Positions 35,161 to 49,687 of a stretch of 64,000 nucleotides of DNA are shown in pieces; position 1 is the stretch's first letter, and every line of letters starts with the position of its first letter. The notes beneath the pieces are model-generated. The model was not told where the DNA came from, did no database searches, and saw only the letters and a program-made list of their open reading frames with translations. The DNA comes from Sphaeroforma sirkka (taxonomy: Eukaryota; Opisthokonta; Ichthyosporea; Ichthyophonida): positions 27,501 through 91,500 of the forward strand of contig LUCW03000241.1 in the NCBI GenBank assembly GCA_001586965.3. Reading direction: 5' to 3'. The position numbers were made by a program, and so were the translations under genes.

Positions 35161-36240
35161 TGTTCTCTGGTTTAGCATTCGTAGCTCTATTATATAGTAT
35201 GCTCTTCCTTGGTCCGATAGTGAACGTTTTAAGATATCTGACCTCTCTTGTGCAAGTTTGTTACGCTGTTTGTACAATGTTGTTGTCGAGTCGCACTATT
35301 CAACTTGATTAGTTGATCGTTGTGGATTACTTCTACCTTCGTGAGTGGGCATGAGAGGTGGATGGAAATGGCAGCTAATTGATCTGACCCATTTCCTGCT
35401 CCTCTGTCGTGAGCCTAGTGCATTTACCGTGATAGGTTGATTACCCGGTGTCAGCTCAGTCGGCCTCTTGTGTAGTCTTTCTTGCCAGTTGCGTGTACAT
35501 ATTCTCATAACTTGCTATGTATGGTATCATTGCCTATATTGTTATATTACTCGTGTATCTCGTGTTTGTTGTGCAGGGCCCTTAAGTTCAATATGTTTTC
35601 TTGCTCGAAACTGCCTAAAATTCACAGCATTGATTAGTTAATCAATGTGACACTTCTATTTGTTTCACTCCCTGATATACTTATTTGTTCACAATAAAGC
35701 TTATCACACCTTGTCACGTGTCCAGCTTACTTCTGGAACACGTTCTGTTCACCTTGTTAGTTGTGCTAAGGTTCTTATTTGAGGAATCCTCTTCTTCCTC
35801 CTCATGTCTACTGCAGCTTCAGGGTTTTGTTTCTTCTTCCACTGTGGACATCCGTTCGTATTCCGGTTCCCCTTGCTTCCTTTTAATAACGTGGTTTCCT
35901 CGTGACTGGTAGAATTTTCGTTTCACCTCTTACACCGACTGTAGTATCGCGTTTTAGGATTCTTGTTGACTTATCTAAGTTAGGATATTGTAAATAATGT
36001 AGAGTGTAGAGAGTAGCTGAAAGGTACGAGACAAAGGATACAGAAGACCTCTTCTCAAGTACGGTTATCTCAGCTAGGTAAAGTCCCCAGTCTGAGAGAA
36101 CCGACCTGAGTATTTATTTGTGTTTTCACTAGACTCAGGATTTACTTGAGTGTTTCTCTAACACGCGGAGCCCCGGTATAGCTTACCGGTTCTACCTCTA
36201 ATATTTCTGAAGACTAATATCAGAAATATTTCAATCCTAA

Positions 36241-36816
36241 TTCCAAAACTCAATGTTTGATGATCCTGGGATTCGGGATTTGGATTGGCTTTTTGATAAA
36301 CTGGTCCCTAGATGCTACAGCAGTACTTAGACGCTAACGAGCCGATTTTGGATGCGGCTCGGTGCACTCTACCAGGCAGTGACGTATTCTTCCCCATACC
36401 TCGCGATAAAACTTTGGGCCTACGACGACAAACACGGTACTTTGTATCTGACAAATACAAACCACACGTCACACACAGATGTATAAATCAGAACATGAAT
36501 TGGTGATCAAGCGTCGCACTTCGGCGTCGATCGCCAACTTGCCTTTACTGGCGGTGCCATCATTCACACCGTCGGGGGAACTAATTAAGGTCCGGGTGTG
36601 TTTGGATATACGACAGATCAATGTTCTTATTCCAGGAGACCAGTTTACACTACCGAAGGTCAATGAGATTATTAGTACCTTGAGGGGTAAGCGATATTGC
36701 ACTACGGTAGAACTATCGGCCGCATACCATCTTACCTGTACACGAGGACTCACAACATATGCTCTCGTTTACTTGGGATAGTCATCAATACTCGTTTACT
36801 TCGCCTCCGTTTGGAT
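36241..36816 (+). mobile_element. Gypsy-3 fragment: N-terminal pol / reverse transcriptase
   Basis: On the plus strand, the segment from about 36479 codes for the beginning of a gypsy reverse transcriptase: NLPLLAVPSFTPSG, VRVCLDIRQINVLIPG, FTLPKVNEIISTL, then the conserved FTSPPFGL. It is interrupted immediately after that motif by the solo LTR copy C. The last 170 bases are present again, inverted, right of LTR copy B. Confidence 0.75.
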
Positions 36817-37205
36817 TGTGAATTTTTTTCAACTCTGTGAAAGTGCTCTTTATTTACTTTTGTACTCCGTATTTATACTATTTCTCGTCAAAATTGAACG
36901 TCCATTTCGGCTCGAAAATTTCCTTTGCCAAAGAAATTCCAACGGACGTGCGCGGTCTATTTTTAGATTCCATCTCTAAAAATACAAACGCACACTTAAA
37001 CTTCTAAGACTCATAACTCAATGAATATTCACTCAAACAACTTTAATAAGAATTACACATAAAATAGATCAAACACAATCGGCGTACGAAACACATTCAT
37101 AAACACAACATACAAAAACATACTTAGATAATTGGTTCCTCGATGGACTAGGTCTGAGTCCAACACTTAAACATCATTCACCTTTGACAATATAATTTTT
37201 CTACA
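36817..37205 (-). repeat. Copia solo LTR copy C with 5-bp target-site duplication
   Basis: Reverse LTR copy, shorter than the others (389 bp). It is flanked by TGGAT on both sides (36812-36816 and 37206-37210), the expected 5-bp target-site duplication of an LTR element. The insertion is within a gypsy reverse-transcriptase sequence, so the copia family was active after that gypsy element had arrived. Confidence 0.92.
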
Positions 37206-40200
37206 TGGATTGTCGACACTTACGTTTCAATTCCAAGCACCATTAGCAATCTGATGACGTGTTACCTCAGGTGGGAGTGCACGGGATAGACAGTGACATT
37301 AACGATGTGAGCGTGGATAGATGCCCGAATCAGAGGAGAAACGAAAGGAAAAGAAGTGGGAGCTCCGAGCGGCGAAGAAAGCGGCTACGGCTCAGGCGGC
37401 TGCCCCCCTAAAAAAGCAGCAGCTAGATGAGGCACGTGCTTCCAAGGTTGCATTTGCCAAGGTTGTGCCGGTTGCTATTGGTCTACGAGGGGCGGAGATT
37501 GCGAAAGCGGCGTCGCAACCCCTCCCGGACTTCATTGCAAGCAGAGGTAGATTAGTTTTGTACCCGGTACCGGGAACAAAACCATGCCATCCTTGCGATG
37601 GCAGAGGGTACGATTGAGGGCTATTGCTGGCTTAGTGTACGACGATGCCCAATTTCTTAGACAAGGTGTTGGAAGAGCTTGAAGCCCAGTCAGAATGGCG
37701 GGGCTAGTGAAAGAAATATTCCGACCCACAATCTTCGCATATACTGTGGCCCGTATTGTGGATAAGCAAGGGCTCACAGAGGTTCTCCTCGTACGTGCAG
37801 TGGTCTTGTACTGACGTACACGGGCTCAGCCAGGGCGAACCCAAGGGGTGGCCGACCGGTATCCAAGCAGGAGCTGCCTGGTGAGTCTTCGAAAGATAAG
37901 GATGTCTTTGACACAGGCCTCCCAGTTTTAGGGTTTAGGGCAAGCGTACGGCGTATGTTCTGACCATCAAGGAAGGGCGGGCATGGGTCCCGCACGTTGG
38001 GCAGCAGCGCCCGACATCACCCCGCGGCACGAGGCCGTGGTCGGATCGACAACCGGGTCGGGTGAGGTCGTTTTCGCGACTTACAACCCGCCATGAGATC
38101 AAGGGGATCGTGGCAGGGACCAATATAGGGATGACGGCCAGCGTCGCTCCCGAGAGAAAGGTAACAATCGTGATCGAGTCAGCGACCATGGTGGTAGCAG
38201 GAGTGGTTGGCAAGGGCGGGTTAGACCTAGCCAACAGGATGGTGGTTGGTCGCGGGACGCGCTAGTTAGTCCCGTGACAGGTCTAGGCCTAGGTCGCGGG
38301 GACGTGACGATGACCGCGGGAGTAGCCGAGGCAGGGATAGCGACAGGCGACCATGGTGTTATGTGTGTGAGCGCAGTGGGCATGAGCCGGAGGACTGCCC
38401 GAAGCTGGCTACTAATTCGACTGGAGCTGCAGGAGCTGCAGCCAGGCATAGCTGAATGGGGGCGGTGATTCCGTTATTGCTGGTGATGGAGCGGGCATGA
38501 GCGTATGCTGACTCAGGTTGTTCTTATAACCTGATAACAAAGGAGGCGCTGGCCCGCATTGGTGTGGCGCCGGGTGAGCAATATAAGGCGACAGTGAAGA
38601 AGTGAGTCAACACTTTAGTCAACAACAACAGTTAAATAAAAACTGAAAATTCAGACAGAGCGAGAATGCGAGATACCTTGTGTGTGGAATGATGATTGGT
38701 TGGTAGTGTCATTTGGATTTTGGAATTGGGCATGTGTCGCTTTCTTGGATGTCAGGCATTTAATTGAAAAGATAGAATTAAAAAACTGAAAGGAGCACAT
38801 AAAGGCATATAACCCCCAAAAAGCTGGTGGACAGCCTGTCAACACTCACAAGTGTCAGGCAGGTCACTCATCAGGGTCTCAGGCCCAGGGGCTGATCAGG
38901 AGTTGATCGTGATACCCCAGTCGTTAATTGAATGGCAGTGGTTGAAGGAAACGAAAGTTCCCGCCAGCTGTCGAGGTCGTAAGAAGCAGCCGGCGAGAAA
39001 GTCGGCAGGTGCTGCTATTGCTATACAGCAGTTGATGGAGCTGGGGCGACAGGAGGTGCCAGCTGTCAGCTCGGTGGCTGATGAAGGCTTGTGTCAGGAT
39101 GAGGGGCATCCTGGAGCAGTAGTTAGGATGCGTACCCCTAGCCCAGACAAGGGTAGTGTGAGTGACAGGGAGGCGATAGCCTCTCGAAGTCCAGTGTTTA
39201 GATTGCGCACCCATGGTCGCTTTTGGCCGGTGGCGTATTTTCCTTCGAAGTTCGCGCCGGTACAGCTTAAATACAGGAATGGTTGGCGCAGGTGTACGTA
39301 TACACAAGCTGTGGCCGATTTACAAGTGTTCTCACCATCCGGCCACATTGTTCTCGGATCATGAAGCTCTTCTCTCTATGTGGCATCGTGACGAGTTTGC
39401 CGCTGACCCACGTGGGCGACGCCAGGGCAGGTGGCAGGAAGTCTGCCGGGACATCTATGTCCTTCTTCTACCTGTGCAGGTGGTTGACAATGGCCCAGCG
39501 GATATACTGAGCAGGCTTACCCCGAAGGTTGACCCGATCATGGGGCAGGTTGAGGGCCAGGGTGCTAACCTGCAGCGCAAGGTTACCTGGCGGTATCCGG
39601 TTGCTAGGGAGGCCCAACCACGTACTAATGAATACAAGGCTGCGGCGTTTGCTTTCAACACAGCCGAGAAGGCGTGGGGGGCGCACTCGTATGATGCGTT
39701 CGCTCTACCGGGGAACCAAGTCCCAAAGTATTTTTCGCCATCCCTTGAAGGGGGGGCTTCGGAGGAATCGTGGGTTGGCCGCAATATGTGGGCCAACCTA
39801 CCGCGGGAGTTAATTCCGAGGGCGCTGGCCAAGGTGGTGGCTGAGCATCTTGAGATTACGCTGGTATGTCTCTACGTGCCGAAAGCGAAGCGGTGGGATC
39901 CGATGACTCATATGCTCGCGCGCGAGCCAATCGCAATACCGCTGCAGCATGGTGTTTTCCTGCGGCATGGGTATGAAGCTATGAGTGCCCCCCACCATGG
40001 AGTCCGACGCTGTTCTGTCGAATCTCGTACAACAAGCGCTACCCGGTGTCGGTGCGTTTATGGGATAAGGTGCATGCTTTCACGCAGGTGCCAGTGGGCG
40101 ACTGTTCCACTGCGCCTGCGTTGGTGAGCCGCCCTGAGAGAGCCCTTTTGGTCCCGACCCCTGCGGAGTCGGACCAGTTGGTGGCGGCTGCTGAAGTTGA

Positions 40201-42098
40201 AGAACGCGAGACGCGCCAGCAGCGCGCGGCCTGCGCGAAACGCCGTGTAGCCCATAAGTTGGCCGGCAAGGCGTTATTGGCGAGGCAGGGGCAGTCGCCA
40301 TATGCTTTGCGTGGTTTGACGTTGTCTTGGCCGGAGGTCCGGAACGTGCTGAGTGCTGCCCACAATGTGTATATGCATACCGGCGCAGAGAAGGTCCTTG
40401 ATAAGCTCGAGGAGCTATGCAGATGAACAGGCTTAGGCACGCTTGCCCATGCTGTGCGCAGGTTCTGTCATACATGTCAGATGTATGAGCCCCATGGGCC
40501 AAGGCAGTATGGGCTCATGCAGCAGCCTGAGAGATTGCGTGGTCTCTTTAAGCATGTTTTTATGGACTTTGCGGATTTGCCCCGCACGTCTGACGGCTAT
40601 GCGCACTTGTTGCTACTCGAAGACGAGCTGACTGCTATGATCCTGCCTAAGCCATTCAAGTCAAAGAGTCGCCGAAAGGTGAAGTCATTCCTGCAGGAGG
40701 TGGTCCACCCCTGGGGTCAGCCAAAGGTGTATGCGAGTGACCAGGATCGTGTCCTGGACCGTGAGAGTATGCGGCAGTTTGCCCACAGTCATGAGGGAAA
40801 GGTGGATCCGGTCACCCCCGACCACCATCAATGCAATGGTGCTGCGGAGGCCGCGGTCAAGGTGGCTAAGGATTGGATCCTTAAGTCCTTGACGGACAAT
40901 ATGCAAGGAGACTGGGTACACCTGGCATACAAGTTCCACAATGCGTATAACGCTGCGGCGACGTCTACCCGGGGCCATGCGCCGTATACCATGGCTACTA
41001 ACCGTTTGTATGAAGGTGGCCGGGAGTACACCCTTGATCAGCGTGTGCGGCAGCTCCTGCAACAGGAGGACACGGCCGCGGCGGTGTTGATAGATGATGA
41101 TGCCCAGATTCGTGTTACAGCGGTTCGGGCGGCGCAATTGCGTTGTAGCAACGCGACTAGAGTGGATGCCCCCGACTTTGAATCGAGGGACAGGGTCAAA
41201 TTCAAGGCTAAGGCGAACCAAAGCCAGACTGCTCAGCTATGGAACGGGCCAGCTAAGGTGGTTTTCAAAGACAGCCCGGTTATATATACGCTCCAGTTTG
41301 GACCCAAGCGTTTGATGCGTCACCGTACGCAGTTCGTCAGTATTATGACTCGGTCTATCCGGAGCTGGCCCAGCGAACGGTTATGACGTTTAGTGGGGCG
41401 TATGGGAACTGGTTGTTCCTGCATCTCCGTTTAGGCAGGCTACCATGGATAAGAGGCGTTCAGCACTTCACCATATGTGTACCCCAGACGGTCGCTGAGA
41501 AGTACTGGAAGACACAGGTGTCATCAGCGTTCAACATGTTGGGCGTGTATTTGCGGCGCTGGACAGGGATGTTCAGTATGAGCTCACAGATGATGTGAAA
41601 GAGCTCCTTCCCGCGGTGTGGGATGGTGTGTCAGAGACCTAGGCTGGCATTGATAGCCCAGGTAATAGCGTTTGCTAACTTGGGAACTTTAGGGCGCGTG
41701 TGCAAGAACAGGCCTGATCGACCAGGCACGATATTGGAGAGGCCTGGGGCGCAACAGGCCTGGTCGACCAGACACGATATTGAAGAGGCCTGGGGCGGCG
41801 GTTGCCGCGGTTGACACAGGTGCGGTTGCCGGTGGCATGCCTCCAGCGTGAGAGCTGGCGTAGGGCGCTTGGCAGCTTGTGTGTATAATGTTGCGTGGCG
41901 GGAAGAGCTAGGGCGCGTAAAGGGCAGTCCGGGCGCTGCAGTTCGGAAGCCTGAATGTTGGACCGGTGCTTGGACCAGGTCCACCAGCCAGGAGGGCGTG
42001 TAATCCGGCCTGGGGCCGTGCTTAGGCTAGGACTCAGATTTTCCAGGACCTATCATAGAATTTAGAATCTAGGGTTTAGGGTTGACAGAGCCTGGCCG
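37206..42098 (+). mobile_element. GC-rich gypsy-type retroelement fossil (gypsy-4)
   Basis: This 4.9 kb is visibly richer in G and C than its surroundings. Parts on the plus strand are gag-like (from 37321, basic and Ala/Lys-rich), a CCHC zinc knuckle near 38350-38400 (CYVCERSGHEPEDC), a protease-like strip near 38510-38560 (ADSGCSYNLI), RNase H C-terminal sequence at about 39340-39530 (FSDHEALLSMWHRDEF, ADILSRL), an integrase zinc-binding region at about 40330-40490, and an integrase core with C-terminal domain at about 40490-41386. Little of the reverse transcriptase could be seen. The element is broken in several places. A 46-bp tandem repeat at 41707-41798 lies in its 3' non-coding part. 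No LTR pair was found. Confidence 0.75.
41707..41798. repeat. 46-bp tandem duplication
   Basis: Two adjacent copies, 41707-41752 and 41753-41798, each start AACAGGCCTG and end GAGGCCTGGGGCG(C/G). They differ at only a few positions and include GGTCGACC-like palindromes. They lie in the 3' non-coding end of gypsy-4. Confidence 0.85.
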
Positions 42099-42124
42099 CG
42101 TGGTCTCAGTAATTTGAGACCACG
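42099..42124. other. Perfect 10-bp stem, 6-base loop hairpin
   Basis: CGTGGTCTCA at 42099-42108 pairs exactly with TGAGACCACG at 42115-42124. It sits at the right edge of the GC-rich element just before the AT-rich island, so it may mark the element's end or a transcript 3' end. Confidence 0.6.
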
Positions 42125-42239
42125 GAAAGTGTCAAACCATAAAACATGTAGCGCCAGTAGACCTTCTGTCTTATCATTCTTTGAATAGAGAAATTAATCC
42201 AGTGCAGTCTAAGGCTTAGGCTCATAATTATAAAATCAC

Positions 42240-45424
<3,185 letters not shown>

Positions 45425-48400
45425 ATGATGGAGAGTCATATAATGGTTATTTCGGGATTAGGGTCCGGGGCTGTGCAGCAGGATGACTTGGTGGAGCTTC
45501 TGAAATCGGAAGAGCTGGAGTTCGTGCACATGGAAATGGAATCGGAGGAGCGAGCTACTGTCGAGTTCATGGACTCTCAGCAAGGAGATGAAGCTATCAA
45601 GAAATTGAATGGATATGACCTGATGGGACAAACACTGGTTGCATGCTGGTAATTAGTTGGAATTGGAATTGATCAGGTTTGATAGATATAATATCGATGA
45701 ATGTATTAGCGTGTGCGCTTACGTGAGTATTGATTGGGGTATTGCTGGAGAAGTGGAAATCGGGTGCATATATGGTTTAAGTTTTGTTGCAGGGTGGAAT
45801 TTACATTGATAGGAAGGTGGCCAACATTTGTTTAATTAAGTGATGCTGCCGCGGCTCAGCAATATGTCAGACTTCACAGCTGGCTCGTAGAGCAGGGCGT
45901 CAAGGTCATTATGTATGTTGGCCTACAGTTTGGGCCTTGCTGCCATGGCTCGTGTAGCTTTACGAAGAGATAAATATCATGATGGTCAGAATACGAGACA
46001 GTTGTATATACACAAGATTTCGAACCGGACACCGAAAATTCAAAAGCTGAGGCCACGCAAATTGTTGTTATTGTTTTTACTGAGGAAGTCGGTTGTGCAC
46101 TATTCGGTTGCGCGTTGCAAGGTTTTGACTAAAGGGTGTTAGTTGTAAGGAGGAGCGAATATTTACGACACAGTGCCGCTAGGAGCCCTTTTGCTCAACT
46201 CTGCGACGTGGTGCTTTGACCGTTTTCTAGATTCTATATTATAACGATTTGTTCGGGGTATTTTAGGTCGAACGACGCTTCGGAGGAGAATGTTAAAAGC
46301 GATTCACGAGAAGCCGATGTAGAGGCCGCAACTCCTATGGACGCCGACGAGCCACGGGAGGAGAAAGGACAGGAGAGTGGCAAGGAGAGTAAAGCTGCCG
46401 GTGGATCGCCCAACATCACTCCACGTTCAAGCGATGACTGGCGCGAACGCAGTGGTCGTTCAGACTGGAAAGCAGATAGAACTGGTGACAAGGGTAATTT
46501 TGAACGCGAGGCAAGAAAAGAGGATGGTGATGAAGGAAGGGACAGTCGTGATGACAGACGAGGTGTTGATGATCGTAGGGGAGGTGGCAGAGACCAACGT
46601 TGTTACAATTGCGATGGTATAGGTCACATATCCCGAGAATGCACCGGACCACGTAGAGAAGGAGCGGGAGGTGTTGGAAGTGGCAATTGTTATAACTGTG
46701 GTAAATCAGGCCATATATCTCGCGACTGTGTAGAACCTCGTGACCCCAATTCGAGTCGACAGGATGATAGGATGTGCTATAACTGTAATCAAACTGGACA
46801 TATTTCTAGGGAGTGTCCTCAAGGCGGCGGTGGCGGAGGAGGAGGTCGTGCCTGTTATAATTGCAATCGTACCGGGCATATATCACGGGACTGCCCGGAG
46901 GGACGTGGTGGAGGTGGAGGTGGCAAAGGGTATGGCGGGGGCGGAGGGTACGGCGGAGCAGGAGGTAATGATCAGCGCTGCTACAACTGTAACCGCACAG
47001 GACATATCTCTAGAGAGTGCCCAGAGGGTCCACGTCCACGCGGTGCATGCTATAACTGTGGTAGCGAAGGTCACATTTCTCGTGACTGTGAGGCGAGCAA
47101 TGGAGGCGGACGAGGAATGGGTAGCATTAGTGGTGCAAGAGGTCGCAGCCGTAGCCCCCGACGACGTGGTATGTTCTCTTAGAGTTTTTTTTTGGGAGGG
47201 GGGGTTCCGAGTTCGAATCCCTAGTTACTACATATGACTTTGTGATGAAGAATCATGCTAATTCTGACATTGCTATTGCGCTCTGCTTGATCGTAGTATC
47301 TATCATTTTCTGACGGTCTTTATGTATGCCTTGGAGTGACGGAGTTATCACATGGTGGCTTATCCTGTTGTATCATTATTTTTCAGATGATGACCGACGT
47401 GGCGGCGGTGACAGATATGACATCCGGGATGAAAGATATAATTCTCGTGGTGACGGCGGTGATAGATACGACTCTCGCGGTGGTGGCGGGGTCAGGTACG
47501 ATTCCCGCGGCGGCGGTGGTGAGAGATACGATTCTCGTGGTGGCGGCGATAGGTACGACTCGCGCGGCGGTGGAGACAGGTATGAAACTTCTCGTGCTGG
47601 AAGCGATCGACGAGGCGGTGGTGGTGGCATTTACGAGAGCGGTAGGGGCGGTAGTGGTAGATCCGACAGTCGAAGAGACGCCGGGCGACGCTATGAAAGG
47701 TAATTATTATTGATGTTCGTGTTGTAGCGACGTTTAGATACATTAGTCTACTGCCATAACTTAACAATTTACAGTAACGGTACAAGGTGCTTCTCTCGGC
47801 TAGTTTATCGAAGGTACTAGGGAGCTTGTTTAAGTTCGCCAAAACCCAAGCTATCAACGCCTTATAAATATACTTGCAAGTAAAATGGGTTTCAGTTTAT
47901 TGTGAATGCCCGCTGTACTCAATTATAATATCTTTTGGTATCGAAGAATTCTCGAGTTAAGAAAGTTGAAAATCATAAAAATCTAATGTTCATCTCAACT
48001 CACTCGTATACCAGTCAAGTGCAATCTGATCCACGCTATGCGTCTAATGGCATCGGTCGTGCTGCTGATCGAGAAAAAGGGCGCGGCGGTGTTGGTAGAG
48101 GGGGCTACGATGATGCAGATTATGGCCACCCGGCTGAGGATCCCAGAAGGGACAGCGGTTGGAATGTGGGTGTAAGTGGTGGTGTACGAATGGATGATCG
48201 TTTGGGTGAGAGATATGGGGGGCTGATTGACGATGCCAGAAGGTATCGTAGAGACGACAGGTCACGTGGTTTTTCTCCAGAACCTGTTCGCGATCTGGGT
48301 AGAGCGGCCGGAGGTGAGTGGGATCGTTCGAGGAGGGCGGCTGGTGGAGGTAATAGCATGGGAGCGGTCGGTGGACGGGATTCATACGATGGTCGTGGAC

Positions 48401-49040
48401 GCGACAGTAAGCGAGAGGAGAAGGACCACTTCAGGTATGTCAACGGACGCCGTTCGGCTTATACGGGCTGAGTGCATGAGGATTATAGCGAGTTTTGTAA
48501 TAATCCTGTCCTATCCGCGTCCTGGCCAGTTGAGAGGGCACGCATCTGGCTGTTTCGCAGAGTGGTTACGGGGACTCGGATGGTGCATAAAATACAATTC
48601 TTTTAAGACTTAATTATTTGTTACTTAATTTACGCAACAACAGGAGTACCCATCTAAGTGACAGCGCACGACGAACAAGTCATGGCGTAGGGAGTTCGCG
48701 ATATGTTGATGATAGGAGTGAAGAATACTCTGCTTTTGTGAGAGATCCCATGGTTACAGGTGAAGACAGATACAGGAATACATCTGTGATTGGTCCTCCC
48801 GGCAGAGACAGTTATAGCGTTCGCGGGGACGTCGGTGGAAGTACCAAAGCTGGTGCTGCTAATATTAGAAGTTCGTTAGAGTACGGTGGAAGTGGTATGA
48901 TTGATGAGCGAAATCCACAGCGTGATATGGGGAGGTCGGCAAGAGGAGTTGAATATAGCAGTAGAGGTAGAGTGGATGAGTATGAAATTAGGGGGTCTCA
49001 AGGTCACAATAGATACGTGCACAGTTCGCGGATGATGTAG
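45425..49040 (+). CDS. RNA-binding protein: RRM, six CCHC zinc knuckles, RG-rich tail
   Basis: Five exons join in phase into 751 residues: 45425-45648, 46267-47168, 47387-47699, 48015-48434 and 48644-49040 (stop TAG). Donors are GTAATT or GTATGT and acceptors end in TAG or CAG. Residues about 6-74 look like an RRM (VISGLGSG; then [16 protein letters not shown]). Residues about 76-186 are acidic and charged. Six knuckles of the form CX2CX4HX4C follow at about residues 187-349, all with GHIS. After an [10 protein letters not shown] strip comes a tail of RYDSRGGG-type repeats, then a long Arg/Gly/Asp/Ser/Tyr-rich end. The knuckles resemble CNBP/Gis2/Byr3 single-stranded nucleic-acid-binding proteins; RRM plus knuckles plus RG tail suggests an RNP component in splicing, mRNA packaging or translation. 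No neighbour helps to narrow this. The start codon is the first ATG of the open frame; an in-frame ATG further on at about 45446 is possible. Confidence 0.85.
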
Positions 49041-49442
49041 CACAGTCATTTCGATAAGGGGCTTTGCGACGTTCGCGCCATGCTAGCTTAACCAAACAAC
49101 GTTCCAAAGAATATAATGCTTTCAGATATGAATAGTCAGAATGGTGCGTTAATCCCTATAATATACTTTGATTGCGGCGCGTCTGCCCTTCATCTCGTTT
49201 CGCTTCACTCCATTAGATACAAGTCAATTTCACCCATACCTTATAAATTTATGCGCGAAGGTGTTTCTGTCAAGGCAATAATAGTACAATGCCACAATTT
49301 GTCGAATGTGTTCTACTTACGATGTTTATTCGCTTTGTATTCTCACAGAGAGGGTCAGCAGTCCTTTCGCAATACGAATATTCGTTTGTATTCGTGAATG
49401 ATGTAAATTTGTATATTTGATATATATCAATATATACACAAA

Positions 49443-49485
<43 letters not shown>

Positions 49486-49687
49486 CTAAAAAGCCTAAAA
49501 CCCCTAAAACGTATATATATATATGTGTGTGTGCGTGTGTATGTATATATCACTATAAATCTATAATATATATATATATATATATATATAAGTATGTATG
49601 TATACATATACATATATATGTGTATGTGTCTGTATCTGTGTGTGGATGCATGTATTTACGTTGTATGTACATATTCATATATATGTG
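49041..49687. repeat. 3' flank with (TA)n and TG/TATG microsatellites
   Basis: After the stop codon at 49040 there is no further gene. (TA)n runs lie at about 49447-49484 and 49567-49591, and mixed TATG/TGTG repeats at about 49510-49690. The microsatellite ends abruptly in copia integrase sequence at about 49688. Confidence 0.85.

Larger units (their letters stand above)
33601..36240. mobile_element. Non-coding retroelement DNA with internal repeats, probably gypsy LTR/leader
   Basis: This 2.6 kb sits between gypsy-3 gag on the minus strand and gypsy RT on the plus strand and has no convincing coding frame. It contains a 29-bp tandem array with TGACGTCA sites at 33794-33900 and three degenerate units with a 155-bp period at 34697-35160. 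Such enhancer-like repeats, together with the position, suggest LTR or leader DNA, but the exact ends of an LTR could not be found. Confidence 0.4.

Noticed and set aside
37926-42083. Telomere-like TAGGGTTTAGGG at about 37930 and 42070
   Set aside because: Only about two units at each place and both inside the GC-rich retroelement; not an interstitial telomere array.
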